64,000 nt of DNA from Aplectana chamaeleonis (GCA_029168955.1 JAPDOI010001424.1:1-64000); one strand, 5' to 3'. Shown: positions 46,905-57,320, counted from the first letter of the stretch. The notes: generated by a model from the sequence alone, not told the origin. Translations and numbers: made by a program.

Positions 46905-47028
46905 TGTAGAGGGGTAAGATGGAATACGGTAGAGAGGGATAGTGATAAAAGATAATACACGCTATATAAAACCTCGCTAGTCAGTAAACGTGTTCATACC
47001 CAACTGTTCGTCTTCGGCAATCGTCAAC
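46905..47028 (+). repeat. 3' LTR
   Basis: It starts TGTAGAGGGGTAAGATGGAA and ends near GGCAATCGTCAAC. It repeats the 5' LTR including the CTATATAAA and AGTAAACGTGTTCATA blocks. Confidence 0.75.
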
Positions 47029-47054
47029 TTGTTCAATGCAATTTAGAGCCAATT

Positions 47055-47355
47055 TCTACTCAGACAAACCATCGCACGGAGCGACACCGGCTCCTCCCAA
47101 TTATCACATCATCGCCCGGACAGCGGCCGAGGGCGAACTGGCACCGCGGTTCCTGTCCGGTGCCAGTTCGCCCCTCGGCCCCTGTCCGGTCGCTCTCGGG
47201 GCGACAGCGGTGCCAACTCCAGAGATAGATAGGCACAGAATTGGTTTTTCATTGAGTGATAAACTGTGGGACCCGGACGCCGGATAAAGAAAACGGGACC
47301 CAAGGGGCGGTGCGCCGGAAGCCGGATAAAGTGTATGGCACCCCACTGTATACTT
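47055..47355 (+). mobile_element. Composite repeat C, short copy
   Basis: It begins CTCAGACAAACCATCGCACG and has ATCGCCCGGACAGCG and the inverse GC-rich block GGCACCGCGGTTCCTGTCCG. It ends with three units of the diverged 21-bp repeat (GTGGGACCCGGACGCCGGATA) and CACCCCACTGTATACTTG. Compared with 30243-31620, the middle is missing. Confidence 0.6.
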
Positions 47356-47385
47356 GTTATCCGAAGCTAATTCTCCGGATAATGG

Positions 47386-48170
47386 ATCGATTCGGATAAT
47401 GCCGATTTTAAATTTTCCGGATATTGGTTCGATTCAGATAATGCCATTTTTCCAATGATTCGGATACGGATATCCGGCCGGATAATTTTAGATAACTTCG
47501 GATATTTTCGGAGCAAAGTTGAGGCAAAACGGTAAAAAATAAACCAGGCACTCAAGGCAAGCCTCTGAAAACATCCATATTTGAGCAAACAATAGTTCTT
47601 CATTGCATTCGCAGCCTGTTCACATACAACTTATATGCATATGAAAAAAATCTGTAAACAAGTCTTCAATTACTCTATCGTCGTTGGGAGGCACAGTATT
47701 AGCCAAACACAGGTTTTTCATTAAAAGTAGGTAGTAAAAAGTATGCAAAGCAACTGTAGAAAAAACTTCTACACTGAATAACTAGCCACTTGATCATCTC
47801 ACTTGACCACGCCCATTTTTCGGCGCCGCAACGACTCTTCCGATTTCAGAAGGAGGAGGAAAATCCTTGGTTGATGTACTAAATAGAAGGCGGTACAGAA
47901 CATGGGCGTGACCTAGTGCAATATCATCCGATTTCATCCAAAAATTATCCGATTTTATCCGAAATTTTACCCGATTTTATCCGAAATTTATCCGAATCTT
48001 ATCCGATTTTATCCGAATTTTTGACCCTTCGGATAAAGGCTCGATTCAGATAATGCCAATTTAAAAATTCCCGGATATTGGTTCGATTCAGATGATGCGT
48101 TTTTTCGAGTTTTCGGATATCGGATTATCCGAATCTCGGTTAACCGGTCGGATATCCGAAAAGGAGTGAT
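47386..48170. repeat. TATCCGA-rich repeat block with flanking direct repeats
   Basis: 47386-47500 and 48030-48165 are direct copies (GGATATTGGTTCGATTCAGA). Between them 47940-48020 holds about six short tandem units of TTATCCGAATTTTA. The rest is AT-rich without genes. It may be one element with long direct terminal repeats, but no coding sequence supports this. Confidence 0.55.
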
Positions 48171-48183
48171 TCGGATACTAACA

Positions 48184-49270
48184 AGGGAACCACAATAAAT
48201 CATAGAGATTATTCGGAATGAAATGTACTTTTCTAGAACCATTTTCGGACGAAAAGTCCGAATATGCCCATCGCAGCTGCCTAGGCCCACTCTGAAAAAA
48301 GTTATGAGCGTTTTTTCAAGCTTCGCGGCGAGGTAAGTGTACCCCCCATGGATTTTTTAGGGTATTTTAATTTTTTTTTCTCCGGATTTTGCTAGAAACT
48401 TGTATGTAGGGGTAATCTGGGGTGTTAAAAACACGAATCTGGGGTTTGCTTGCCCAAATTTCAAGGCTTACTGTAGGTTACGGTAGGTAATATGCCATTT
48501 AGAGGGCAAAACCTACCTCAATATTCCGATAATCGACAAATGAACATCGAATTCGTATTCAGCACCCCAAATAACCCCCACATAGAAACTTTGAGAGAAA
48601 TCTGAGACTTTGACCAAACTACCGTATACCCACCGTAATCTACCGTAAGCTGCCAAAATTCAATAAACCGACATCAGATTCGTGTTCAGCACTCCAAATA
48701 ATCCTCAGAAAAAAATTTGGGCATAATCTGTAATAACACTCCGGAAATCGTCAAAAGTCGCGATTTGCCATCAAATTCTCCCCGATGGGAATCTGTGAAC
48801 GAATACAGACGAAAACTTCGGAAAATTAATAAATGAACCTCAGATTCGTGAACAGCACCCCAAATAACCCCCCAGAGCGAATTTTTAGTCAAATCTGGAA
48901 TATTTATCTAAAACGCTTCGAGAGCCCTCTAATTGGTGTAAATAAACGCCCAGCCGAAAATCCGTATAAGGCCAAGAACGCTGTCAGTCTAGACAAAGTA
49001 AGAAAAATGTGCCTTCACCCAAACTTCGCTTAGTGGGGAAGTTTTCGGCGCTGAACACGATTATGAGGTCCGTTTCTGGATTTTTGCAAGAATAATGCGC
49101 TTTTTGGAGGGTACAATAGGTACGAAAATCAGAGAAAAAATGCCTATAACTTTTTTCATAGTGGGTCTAGGCAGCTCCGATGGGCATATTCGGACTTTTC
49201 GTCCGAAATGGTTCTAATAAAGTACGTTTCATTTAGAATGGTCACTATGACTTATTGTGGCTTCCTTGTA
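48184..49270. mobile_element. Large foldback E, copy 2
   Basis: Arms of about 130 bp: AAGGGAACCACAATAAATCA at the left and its imperfect inverse near 49270, with TTCGGACGAAAAGTCCGAAT inside both. The interior matches 37430-37950. It abuts composite repeat C on the right. Confidence 0.7.
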
Positions 49271-49279
49271 AGTATACCC

Positions 49280-49520
49280 CACTGACAGTGCGCCGGACGC
49301 CGGATAAAGTATACGGGACCCCATTGGCGGTGCGCCGGAAGCCGAATAAAGTGTGTGGGACCCAAATGGGAATACGCTAGACGCCGTAAAACGTATGCGG
49401 GAGCCAAGAGGGAGTGCGTCAGACGCCATAAAAAATGTGCGGGACCAAAATGGGAATACGTCAGACGCCGTGAAAAAGTGTGCAGGACCCCGAAGGAGTG
49501 TGCAGGATGTCATGAAGTGT
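49280..49520 (+). repeat. 21-bp minisatellite array E, diverged
   Basis: About 11 units such as GGTGCGCCGGAAGCCGAATAA and GTGTGTGGGACCCAAATGGGA. The GTGTGCAGGAC core of array A is present in the units nearest 49480-49510. It lies at the 3' end of the reverse composite repeat. Confidence 0.85.
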
Positions 49521-50012
49521 TTGAAGGCCAAGCCGAGCCGTCATGGCGCCCCTGCACAATCAATTCCCGTTTTTTTCTTGTCTTTTCACTTTCCGTGACA
49601 GGCAGGAATATCGGACCACCTGGCAATTTTCTCTTCTTTCGCCTCCCCAAATACAGCCAGTGTGGTTTTCGCCGCGGTCCGCAGGGAGGGTGGTTCCTCA
49701 CTGCAGACCTCGGCGAAGGTTACGCCCTTGTTGCGGACCGAGGCGGGGATTCCTCTGCCGTGAACCGCGACATTCACGCACCTCTCGAGAAGATATAAAG
49801 AAAAACTAGGGGGAAATTTCGAAAATCGCCCGGACAGCGACGGCAGTGACAAGTGCGACTGAATATCGCTCCGAGCGGGACTGCGGTCGCCCGGAATGCG
49901 ACTGCTGTGGCCCGAGTAGATGGCTAATTTCGGAGCGGAGAGACAGCGTCGCTCGAGTCGCTCTCCGGTCCCTCTCCGAGCGATGGTTTGCCTGAGTAGG
50001 TTCACTCTGAAA
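49280..50012 (-). mobile_element. Composite repeat C, reverse copy
   Basis: Read on the minus strand it starts CTCAGGCAAACCATCGCTCG at 50005 and follows the order of 30243-31620, including CCGCGGCGAAAACC and GCCAGGTGGTCCGATATTCC. It ends in 21-bp units at 49280-49520. It is without the 240-bp insert of the 30-kb copy. Two open frames over it have no motif. Confidence 0.65.
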
Positions 50013-51774
50013 TGAGATTTCGAAAAAGCGGTTGCGGGCGTGGCCGGTACAAAACCGCTTCGCGCGCACCACAAGTCTGCCTGAATGCAAATGATTCGGA
50101 AAGGCTGCTGTATTATTGCTGAGCGGCCGTCGCGTAGAGCGTTTCTAGGCGAGTCTTCTCCTAGAGGAAACACCGTATTTTCTGAATTCGAACGCCGAGG
50201 AGTACTATTTTTTGGCTACCGCCGAAAAAAGGTTCAATTTGAGAAGTGTTTGCCTAGGGAGTTGCTCCCCTGATTTTCCATTAGAAAAACCAAAGTAAAT
50301 ATCATTGAGCAACGTGTACCAGACGAGGAAAAGTAATTAGTGTCTCACAAAATCCACATTCTGTCTCAAAGTAATCCGAAAATAATAATAAAATTTTTCT
50401 CATCCTACTCCTCTCTCGTGCTGTGACTGTGAATGAAGCCCAAAACAGGCCCCAGAGGTGTTCAGAGTTTCCGCGGTAGTGGACGAGATGTCTTGCTATT
50501 CACCCACATTCTTTTCAGAGAAAGTTTCCAACTATCTACAAAGAAGGGATCCCTAGTCAACATGTTGCAAGCGTCGTGTGATTAATTTTCCGGACAAAAT
50601 TTCTCTTGAAATGATTGAAGACACTTTTCTTCCGACGTGTGATTCCAGATATTAACATATGGGCACTACAAGCAGGACAAGTGAAATAGGCGTCTATCCA
50701 GGCAAGACGATCGAGAGTAGTGGCTGCGCTCCCGACTATATATGTACATATCCTATAGGATTAGCCTACAGTAGGTCTGACTCCTCCCATCTACGGGAAA
50801 CTCGTTTATTCAAACGATTCACTCCTATGATATTGAAGAAAACGAACGCTAAAACCCGAAAGACTTTGTCAGGCAGTTCAAAATCCAGAGAACGAAAGCG
50901 TCGATATTCAAAAACTCGATCTAACGTATGACACGCCTACTTCGAAGGTGTTGCCATACTCTGCCAACGCGTAGCTAGATGCCTCACCCGAGAATCGGAG
51001 ATGCCTAGGGTTTTGGAGGCATCTAGTCTGATTTCGTCGCGAGTATTTGCTTTAACTACGGGAATTTTAGCTACACTACCCGTATAATTTACGTAAATTC
51101 TCGTTACAGCATTCTGTCGATCGACCCACCCAGTACTGATCCTTACTAGAAAAGCGATACCAGCTGCGATCGTAAATCGAGTATCCCAGCGGTCAAAATT
51201 ATCCTTAGCAAGGTCTTCCAGAGGGCGACAAGAGGTCATTTTCCACCACTGAGCCAACACTGTTAAACGGCATCCCTTCGTTCCTAGTAGAGATTGCATT
51301 TCAACAAAGGCTGTCGCTTGACCCGTGAATTCTCGCTACGAAATCGTAGCGAGAATATGCGGGTTTAGCGACAGAGAGATGAATGTATCCAATACAGCAT
51401 TCGTTTTTACATGGAAAACGCGTATAATTTGCATCCTTGTGCCTGCGGCACAATAATATGCGGGTTTTAGCCATCGTAGGTAAAGGTACTCGTGAGTTCT
51501 CGCTAAATGGAATGAGAGGGCGTAAAAGGCCGCGCCCTCGGAGCATTAAAATTTTCCAAATTACGGGGGGTCGCCACCATAGGTTCGTTGGGGTGGAGAC
51601 AGCGGTCCGAGAGGTGAAGCTTGTTTGAGATATCTGAGGCTGAGCGGGAAATGGTGAAGGCTCCCTATAGACTTGCAACTTAAAAATTTGACGTTTTCTT
51701 GATCTATTTTTTTGCATTCAATATATTTTTATTTTTAATCATTAATTTTGAATTTTTTTCGTTAGATGACCTAC
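50013..51774. other. Intergenic stretch with one strong hairpin
   Basis: No gene was recognised. The stretch 50951-50992 (CTCTGCCAACGCGTAGCTAG and GATGCCTC) is the inverse of 63055-63085, so it holds an end or fragment of repeat D. Open frames of up to 138 codons show no motif. Confidence 0.4.
51314..51375. repeat. Hairpin, 30-bp arms
   Basis: TGTCGCTTGACCCG and TTCTCGCTACGA on the left pair with TCGTAGCGAGAA and CGGGTTTAGCGACA on the right, with a few mismatches and almost no loop. It could be the core of a small palindromic element. Confidence 0.75.
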
Positions 51775-52245
51775 TTAAAGGCACAGCATACACGCTCGCA
51801 AGCGTGATTGAGGTAAGTACGGAAATAGAATGGTATGGCCCAGATTACAACGCCTACGCATTTTGAAGTATCAAAAACGACCCACAATGCCGCCACATGA
51901 GTTAGAAGTTGGCCCCGCCCTGTATTTTCACGCCCTCTGTATTTGCCCTTTTCCTGCAACGCAAGGTTGCTGGGTGATATTCATCGTTGGTACTGTTGGC
52001 AGATTGCCTAACAAGTGAACCAAACACGTCACTGACGGCGAAGATGGCCCAGCAACCCTGCGTCAGAGGAAAAGGTCAAATACGGGGCGCGTGAAAATAC
52101 AGGGCGGGGCCAACTTCTAACTCATGTAGCGGCATTGTGGGTCGTTTTTGACACTACAAAACGCGTAGGCATTATGTTGTAAGCCATACGGTCCGATTCA
52201 CATTGTTATCCCACCCACGTTTACGAGCGTGTATGCTGCCTTTAA
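51775..52245. mobile_element. Palindromic TTAA MITE, copy 2
   Basis: TTAAAGGCACAGCATACACG to the inverse of GCGTGTATGCTGCCTTTAA. It matches 16626-17094 along its whole length, by eye above about 90 percent, including the central CAACGCAAGGTTGCTGGG. 471 bp, palindromic, non-coding. Confidence 0.85.
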
Positions 52246-52289
52246 GAAATTCGCTATTCTCAATGAAATGATCTGCCGGGGTCATGAAA

Positions 52290-53350
52290 AATTTCCGTTG
52301 AGCAGTCTTGGAGTTAAAAGTTTTGGGGAATATTTCCCAAGCGATTTTTGAAAAACTACCTGTTCTTCGCTTATAACATTTCAGCCATTTAGGGTGGATC
52401 CTTGAACGGAGCTGTTTCCAGTATCTTCATGAATATTTGCGATGAATAATGTTTTCAATTTTGAGAAAATACGTTTTCAATCTCTCAGCCGATTTCAATC
52501 TATGAAATAACGTTTCTCTCACCAAAAACAATCAGTTTTTCATCCATAACTTTTTTACCTCAGAAGATAGCATGTTGGTGAAGGCTTTTTTCGGAATCTC
52601 CATAAAAATTCTGCATCGAATAGCGTTGTCAGGTTCGAAAAATAAAAATAAAAATATTCTTCCAGCCGATTTCAGTTTAGAAAGTGCATTTTTTGTGCCT
52701 GATGTTATCGGTTTTTCTTTCATAACTTTTCTACGCTAAAAATGGACCTTTGGTGAAGGTTGTTTTCGGAATCTTGATGGAATTCTGCGTCTACTAGTGT
52801 TTCCAGTTTGAAAAAAATTTCAATCCTTCAGCCTAATTCGTTTTACAAAACACCAGTTTTTCGCCTATGACTCTTTATCCGTTGAAGATAGGGTTTCTTT
52901 CACATTGTTTTTGAAATCTACGTAAAATTCTGCGTCGAATGATATATCAGATTCTCAACTTTAGTTGCCCCATAAGCCAGCCAGGTCGGTGGAGCCAAGC
53001 TCCATAGTTATCTCCAGCCAAGCTCCATAGTTATCTGTAGCCAACAACGGGACTCGGCTCCACCGATCTGGCCGGCTTATGGAGCAAGCAAATTCAGGAA
53101 CCCTATAAATCATTCGACGCAGAATTTTACGTCGATTTCGAAAACAGCCTTTACTAGAGCCTTTCTTAAACGCGTAAAGAGTTATAGGCGAAAAGCCGGT
53201 GTTTCGTTAAACGAATTAGGCTGAAGGATCAAGAAAATATTCTTCCAAACTGGAAACACTAGTCGACGCAGAATTTCATCGAGATTCCAAAAACAACCTT
53301 AACAAAAAGTCCATCTCCTGGCGCAAAAAAAGTTATGAGCGAAAAACCGG
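52290..53350. mobile_element. Foldback made of tandem units, with nested hairpin
   Basis: The left part (52290-52960) has about four units of 130-160 bp, each with CATAACTTTT, GGTGAAGG and AAATTCTGCGTCGAAT-like blocks. The right part (53110-53350) is their inverse. At the axis, 52974-53085 is another inverted repeat: CCATAAGCCAGCCAGGTCGG against its inverse, with GCCAAGCTCCATAGTTATCT tandemly doubled between. No gene is seen. Confidence 0.65.
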
Positions 53351-53682
53351 CAAGGATACCCACCCAATCCTGAAAATGACTTGCATGAATGTTGGGTCAC
53401 TTTCATTCTTGGTCGGGGCGTTTCACCGGTCGTCACAGGTTTTCCCAATGGTGAGGGTTCCCCCTTCACCTGCCTAGAGGTAAAGGTTGGTGGAGTATAT
53501 GGCTCCACCGAACAAAGCTATGGCCGCCACCAAACCTAAATAATTGGGGGGGGGGGAGTCGCACCGCCGGATTTTTGCTCGTGTTATATATCATTTTCAA
53601 GCCCGTTTTTCGCTCTATCTATTCGGTGTGTTGTTTTTGTTTTGAAATTATTTAGCCACTTTTTCAGAGCTTCAAACACAAC

Positions 53683-53868
53683 ATGGATTAGAGGCAAATT
53701 CGCACGATTTTCTTGTTCCACTTCAAGCTAGGTCGAAAAGCTGCCGAGACAGCTCGTGATATCAACGATGCATTTGGCGCGGGAACCACTAATTAACGTA
53801 CGGCACAATGGTGGTTCAAGAAATTCCGCAGCGGCAACGAGAGCCTTGAAGATGAAGAGCGTGGAGGC
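53683..53868 (+). pseudogene. Mariner 2 transposase, piece 1 (N-terminus)
   Basis: It encodes the start of the DNA-binding domain: after the Met come RTIFLFHFKLGRKAAETARD, then QWWFKKFRSGNESLEDEERG. Stop codons interrupt it at 53689 and 53794. It ends at the hAT-like insertion within the Gly-Gly codons preceding RPS, and resumes at 57329 in the same frame once the element and one copy of the 8-bp duplication are discounted. Confidence 0.85.
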
Positions 53869-54456
53869 CACGGGTGTGCGGCAAAGGAATTCAGAGTTTC
53901 GGCAAACGGCAACGGCAAACCCCAAAAATGACCGGCAAACGGCAAAACGGCAAAACCTGTTTTGTGCTATAATACACCAACATTTGCTCAGTCATGTGGT
54001 AGTCCATGCAATATCTGCCAGTTACTATGTGCCTAGCGTTTCAATGGTCCACAGGAAGAAAAAATCCCCCATATCAAAAGCTACTTTAAAGCTTTAGGCG
54101 ATCCGAGAGGGCCAGTAGCGTTGTTCTGTATGTGTTCTGTATGAGAGTCACTATCAAGTTCTATCAAGTTCAACAGGGTCGTTAGCTTAGCCCTCGCCGG
54201 AGATAATTCTGCCGATTCCTCTCCACTGATTGGAGTTTCCCACAAACCAATGCTAGAGACCCAAAGGATGGGCGTCTTCTTGAGCAGTGCAAAGTGTGAT
54301 AGACCCGCGATAGATTTTCTCAGAAAGGAGCCTGCGGCCAGCGCGGCCTAGCATAGTCGATTAGGGTACGTGCAGCAAACCGTAAGCAAGCTTGATGCGG
54401 TGGCAGTTTATGCCTGCCTAAAAACTGTGGCCGATATAGGTGTCGCATCGTCGCCT

Positions 54457-54926
54457 CTAAAGGCACAGTATAAGCTCAGGGCCGAGACCTGACATTTCCA
54501 CATAATTGTGAAGTAAACATACCCTATATAGCACCTGCCAAGAGCGAGCTCTCGATTCCTCCGAATAAGCGAGATATGAAAGGAATCCACCTGGGACGCC
54601 CAAATCGGGAATCCACTTTGGCACGCCCTTTTTGCGAGAATTCGAGCACAATAGTGGCGAGATGAGCTATGGTTTTCCATCAAAAGCCCCGTTCTTTTTT
54701 CACTCTTAACTCCGGTCCGCTCGCATACATCGCTTGCAAATGACATAAGTTACAAGCCTCGGACAACTCATCCACCATGCTTTCGTAGCTCAATTTTTGA
54801 GGGGCCATAACTATGTTTCCAGGGGGTCTTGTACTATTATAAAGACATAATTGAAGTCAGCGTGGGACCGTTTTCAAGATAGGCGGAAAACAGAAAAACG
54901 GTTCCGAGGTTGGACTGTGCTCTTAA
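54457..54926. mobile_element. TTAA-ended MITE in the duplication, first copy
   Basis: CTAAAGGCACAGTATAAGCT to the inverse of GGACTGTGCTCTTAA. It follows the block order of 34408-34892. Its right TTAA is also the left end of another element fragment (TTAAAGGCAGTGTCCGCGGT at 54923), cut off at 54957 by the internal duplication. Confidence 0.75.
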
Positions 54927-55654
54927 AGGCAGTGTCCGCGGTAAAAACCATGTCTCGCTTGCAAATGACATAAGTTACAAGCCTCGGACAACTCATCCAC
55001 CATGCTTTCGTAGCTCAATTTTTGAGGGGCCATAACTATGTTTCCAGGGGGTCTTGTACTATTATAAAGACATAATTGAAGTCAGCGTGGGACCGTTTTC
55101 AAGATAGGCGGAAAACAGAAAAACGGTTCCGAGGTTGGACTGTGCTCTTAAAGGCAGTGTCCACGGTAAAAACCATGTCTGATTTTCTGGTGGAGATCGG
55201 CAGCTGCATAATATCTGCCAGTTACTATGTGCCTAGCGTTTCAATGGTCCACAGGAAGAAAAAATCCCGCATATCAAAAGCCTTTAAAGCTTTAGGCGAT
55301 TCGAGAAGGCCAGTAGCGCTGTTCTGTATGTGTTCTGTATGAGAGTCACTATCAAGTTCTATCAAGTTCAACAGGGTCGTTAGCTTAGCCCTCGCCGGAG
55401 ATAATTCTGCCGATTCCTCTCCACTGATTGGAGTTTCCCACAAACCAATGCTAGAGACCCAAAGGATGGGCGTCTTCTTGAGCAGTGCAAAGTGTGATAG
55501 ACCCGCGATAGATTTTCTCAGAAGGGAGCCTGCGGCCAGCGCGGCCTAGCATAGTCGATTAGGGTACGTGCAGCAAACCGTAAGCAAGCTTGGTGCGGTG
55601 GCAGTTTATGCCTGCCTAAAAACTGTGGCCGATATGGGTGTCGCATCGTCGCCT

Positions 55655-56124
55655 CTAAAGGCACAGTATAAGCTCAGGGCCGAGATCTGACATTTCCACA
55701 TAATTGTGAAGTAAACATACCCTATATAGCACCTGCTAAGAGCGAGCTCTCGATTCCTCCGAATAAGCGAGATATGAAAGGAATCCACCTGGGACGCCCA
55801 AATCGGGAATCCACTTTGGCACGCCCTTTTTGCGAGAATTCGAGCACAATAGTGGCGAGATGAGCTATGGTTTTCCATCAAAAGCCCCGTTCTTTTTTCA
55901 CTCTTAACTCCGGTCCGCTCGCATACATCGCTTGCAAATGACATAAGTTACAAGCCTCGGACAACTCATCCACCATGCTTTCGTAGCTCAATTTTTGAGG
56001 GGCCATAACTATGTTTCCAGGGGGTCTTGTACTATTATAAAGACATAATTGAAGTCAGCGTGGGACCGTTTTCAAGATAGGCGGAAAACAGAAAAACGGT
56101 TCCGAGGTTGGACTGTGCTCTTAA
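55655..56124. mobile_element. TTAA-ended MITE in the duplication, second copy
   Basis: Almost identical to 54457-54926. Its right TTAA (56121-56124) is shared exactly with the next element. Confidence 0.75.
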
Positions 56125-56610
56125 AGGCAGTGTCCACGGTAAAAACCATGTCTGATTTTCTGGTGGAGATGCGGCAGCTGCGGGGTCTAGCGCAACCCTC
56201 AAGTTGAAAAAACTAAGAAAAATGAGCTCGGAACGGTCCCCTACGGCCCCAAAGGTGGACATCCGTCAGCTCGTCACACCCGAGATGCACTTTCCACGCC
56301 CACCGACGTGAACAAATGAATGCTCGAGATTGTGAGATGAGCGATGGTTTCCGATCAATAGCCCCGTTCTTCCCTTCATTCTCAACTTCTCTCTTTACTC
56401 AGGTCAGCTCGCATATATTGGCTGCAAAAGACGGAAGTTACAAGCCTCGGACAACTCGTCCACAATGCTTCCACAGCTCAATTGTTGAGGGACCATAACT
56501 CCGTTCCTAGAAGGTCTTGTACGATTCCAAAAACATCATTGGAATCAGCATGGGACCGTCCTGAGGCGAAAAAGCAGAAAAACGATTCTTATCGTGAACA
56601 CTGCCTTTAA
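56121..56610. mobile_element. TTAA-ended MITE, CCACGGTAAAA subfamily
   Basis: TTAAAGGCAGTGTCCACGGT to the inverse, TTAAAGGCAGTGTTCACGAT, ending at 56610. Its interior (CACGCCCACCGACGTGAACA near 56295, then the GATGAGCGATGGTTTCC block) matches the first element of the window (193-688). Confidence 0.8.
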
Positions 56611-57240
56611 GGATTTCTCATTTTTTCATCTTTACACAATTTTTTAACAAACTCAGCTCTGCCAGGGTGTGACCCCTTCCTTTCAGCTAATGATCTCGAA
56701 ATCGAAAATATTATTGAACACCGCTGTGAACATTAATCAATAAAAAAAGAAGCCGAACAAATTTGCAGAATTGATCAACTTCCTGTCCCAATAATTACCA
56801 TCAGCCCACCGACCGACGATAAGCGGATCGATTTACACGAGTTTTCAACTGGTTCATATGTTTAGAAAGGCTGCTTTTACGTCACAACTTTGATACCACG
56901 TGGATTTCTAACATTGGAACTTGCAGTAAGCGGTATGCTTCTATAAAAGGGTATTTTCTGCACTTTTGTCATTCCTAAGGGGTTAAGAATTCGATGATTA
57001 AAAAAAGACATTTGAAGGCTCCCAAAAAGCTTAGATCTTGAATGAGTTCCTCTGATTACCCCGCCAAAATATTTTCATTGGTACAACTGTACATTAAATG
57101 AACTGGAACTAGTACCTGGGACTAGTCAGAATAATTATTTGTTGCAGCTTCGCATTGCTGAGCAACACAGAAATTGCAGTTAGGGGTTAACCATGTTGTT
57201 TTGACGACTTTTTACCAAAAATTTGCCGTTTCAAGAGAAA
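56611..57240. other. AT-rich right part of the hAT-like element
   Basis: No gene or repeat match was recognised before the CGGCAAACGGCAA subterminal repeats. Confidence 0.4.
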
Positions 57241-57320
57241 ATTTCGGCAAACGGCAACGGCAAACCCCAAAAATGGCCAGCAAACGGCAATCGGCAAACG
57301 GCAATTGCCGCACACCCCTG

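Larger units (their letters stand above)
45538..47028 (+). mobile_element. Internally deleted Ty3/gypsy-type LTR element
   Basis: Two LTRs of about 123 bp flank 1.24 kb that encodes only integrase and its tail. Right after the 5' LTR, TGGCGATCAGGATGAG is a plausible tRNA primer site, and AGAGGGAGA just before the 3' LTR is a short polypurine tract. Gag, protease, reverse transcriptase and RNase H are absent, so the element is about a quarter of full length. A target duplication is not certain. Confidence 0.8.
54011..56155. repeat. 1.2-kb tandem duplication inside the hAT-like element
   Basis: 54011-55210 and 55211-56155 are nearly identical at an offset of 1198-1200 bp, beginning ATATCTGCCAGTTACTATGT. 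The first unit has an additional internal duplication of about 228 bp (54730 and 54958 both read TTGCAAATGACATAAGTTAC). By eye only a handful of substitutions separate the copies, so it is recent. Confidence 0.9.
53869..57320. mobile_element. hAT-like non-autonomous element, 3.45 kb
   Basis: It starts CACGGGTGTGCGGCAA and ends with the inverse of CAGGGGTGTGCGGCAA (15 of 16 bases). It is flanked by 8-bp duplications GTGGAGGC (53861-53868) and GTGGCGGC (57321-57328), one mismatch. CAGGG-type ends with 8-bp target duplications define hAT elements (established knowledge). CGGCAAACGGCAA motifs are subterminal at both ends. The interior holds a 1.2-kb tandem duplication and several TTAA MITEs; no hAT transposase is seen. 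Confidence 0.85.

Noticed and set aside
55225..55443. BEL/Pao-like Gag similarity in the minus-strand frame (ARAKLTTLLN)
   Set aside because: Ten residues of resemblance from memory, no further motif, and the frame lies in a non-coding duplicated segment.
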